Shown here piece by piece: positions 4,555 through 5,520 of a stretch of DNA of 5,520 bases. The stretch spans positions 1 to 5,520 of the forward strand of contig DALTVZ010000123.1 in assembly GCA_029987315.1 (NCBI GenBank), read 5' to 3'. Under the pieces are notes generated by a model. It was given only the letters and a program-made list of their open reading frames with translations. It was not told the DNA's origin and made no database searches. Numbering within the stretch: the first letter of the stretch is position 1; every line of letters starts with the position of its first letter. The translations under genes were made by a program, and so were the position numbers. This DNA comes from Methanocorpusculum sp. (GTDB lineage: Archaea; Halobacteriota; Methanomicrobia; Methanomicrobiales; Methanocorpusculaceae).

Positions 4555-5520
4555 ATGTCTGCTAAAGGTGATATGTTCTATGCATGGACCGCAGTTTCCG
4601 AGATCAAAGGAGAATGCGGCGGTGCTGTAACATCCATTCTCAAATACCTGCTTGACAACAAGATCGTTGATGCCGTTTTGACCGTTCAGAAAGGTCTTGA
4701 CGTTTTCGATGCAGAGCCTGTCATCATTACTGACTCAGCAGATCTTGTAAAGACTGCCGGTTCCCTTCACTGCGGAACCCTGCTCCTGCCAAAACTCATC
4801 AAGAAGTACCTGAACGGCGCAAAAGACATGAAGCTTGCCGTGACCTGTAAAGGCTGCGACGCAAAAGCAATGTACGAGCTTGCAAAACGTAACCAGATCA
4901 ATCTTGAAAACATCGTCATGATCGGCCTGAACTGCGGTGGATCAGTTTCCCCGGTTGTTGCCCGCAACATGATTTCATCGAAGTACGGCATCAATCCCAA
5001 TGACGTAGTGAAAGAGGAGATCGACAAGGGCCAGTTCATTGTAATGACCAAAGATGGTCAGCACAAGGGCATCTCGATCGACGAACTCGAGGCTGAAGGC
5101 CTCGGCCGCAGATCGAATTGTCAGCGCTGTGAAACCAAGATCCCCCGTCAGTGTGATATTGTCTGTGGTAACTGGGGAGTTATCGGCGAGAAAGCCGGCA
5201 AAGCAACCTTTGTTGAGATCTGCTCTGATAAAGGTGCAATGGTCTTCGACGGAGCTGTCAAGGCAGGCGTTCTTCAAACCTCCGCACCTGAATCGAAGGG
5301 TCTTGAGATCCGCGGGAAGATCGAGAATGTCATGATCAAGATGGGCAAGAAGAATCAGGCGAAACAGTTTGCCGCCATCGGTGAAGCCACCGGCGATCGT
5401 CTCAGCTATATCATGTCTGAAACCAGCCGCTGTATCAAATGTTACGGCTGTATCGAAAACTGCCCGATCTGTTACTGTGTTGAGTGTTCAACCAAGAAAC
5501 CTCATTTAGTCCCACCGGGA
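4555..5520 (+). CDS. fdhB: Formate dehydrogenase, beta subunit (F420-reducing, FrhB family), C-terminus missing
   Basis: FdhB takes electrons from FdhA and, through iron-sulfur clusters and FAD, reduces coenzyme F420; in hydrogenotrophic methanogens it can also link to heterodisulfide reductase. The window holds 322 residues beginning MSAKGDMFYAW; methanogen FdhB proteins are near 400, so roughly the last fifth is off the right edge. Residues 18-42 (KGECGGAVTSILKYLL and on) form the FrhB-family N-terminal block. Further conserved cysteines are Cys98 and Cys101 (TCKGC), Cys127 (NCGGS) and the group Cys189, Cys192, Cys200, Cys204, a likely cluster site. Near the edge, Cys293, Cys296, Cys299 and Cys303-Pro form a ferredoxin-type motif, followed by Cys306, Cys308 and Cys311. 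The ATG at 4555 directly abuts the fdhA TAA, and GGGGGT at 4543-4548, inside the end of fdhA, gives a 6-base spacing. Translational coupling with fdhA is likely. The next in-frame ATG, at residue 7, is less well placed. Confidence 0.95.
   Translation, partial: MSAKGDMFYAWTAVSEIKGECGGAVTSILKYLLDNKIVDAVLTVQKGLDVFDAEPVIITDSADLVKTAGSLHCGTLLLPKLIKKYLNGAKDMKLAVTCKGCDAKAMYELAKRNQINLENIVMIGLNCGGSVSPVVARNMISSKYGINPNDVVKEEIDKGQFIVMTKDGQHKGISIDELEAEGLGRRSNCQRCETKIPRQCDIVCGNWGVIGEKAGKATFVEICSDKGAMVFDGAVKAGVLQTSAPESKGLEIRGKIENVMIKMGKKNQAKQFAAIGEATGDRLSYIMSETSRCIKCYGCIENCPICYCVECSTKKPHLVPPG

Overview
The window looks like chromosome of a hydrogenotrophic, formate-using methanogenic archaeon, most likely in or near the Methanomicrobiales (Methanocorpusculum-like is a guess from protein flavour only). 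The evidence is an F420-type formate dehydrogenase gene pair (fdhA-fdhB), a Tfx-family regulator (a methanogen-associated family), archaeal TATA-like promoters, T-tract terminators, and very A+T-rich intergenic DNA between coding regions of balanced composition.

Layout: positions 1-372 (minus) hold the N-terminal 124 residues of a TupB-type tungstate ABC permease, cut by the window edge. Positions 421-1359 (minus) encode the matching TupA-type lipoprotein that binds the oxyanion. A 295-base A+T-rich gap (1360-1654) carries the tupA promoter, palindromic DNA and the terminator of the next gene. Positions 1655-2059 (minus) encode a 134-residue Tfx-family DNA-binding protein. A 422-base gap (2060-2481) separates it from the divergent fdh operon and holds the tfx promoter, an imperfect tandem duplication with TATA-like cores, and a ribosome-binding site that could sit in a hairpin loop. 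Positions 2482-4554 (plus) encode the complete 690-residue catalytic subunit FdhA, with Cys rather than selenocysteine at the active site. fdhB begins on the base after the fdhA stop codon and runs off the right edge.

How it fits together (inference): TupA and TupB, with an ATPase expected to the left of the window, would import tungstate for the pterin cofactor of FdhA. FdhA oxidises formate and FdhB passes the electrons to coenzyme F420 or onward to heterodisulfide reductase. Tfx is placed where it could control either side. The individual gene families are known. The less ordinary material is regulatory: a perfect 12-base inverted repeat bracketing tupA with a 10/12 match inside tfx, and the duplicated block upstream of fdhA. 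I see no CRISPR array, tRNA, rRNA, insertion sequence or broken gene.
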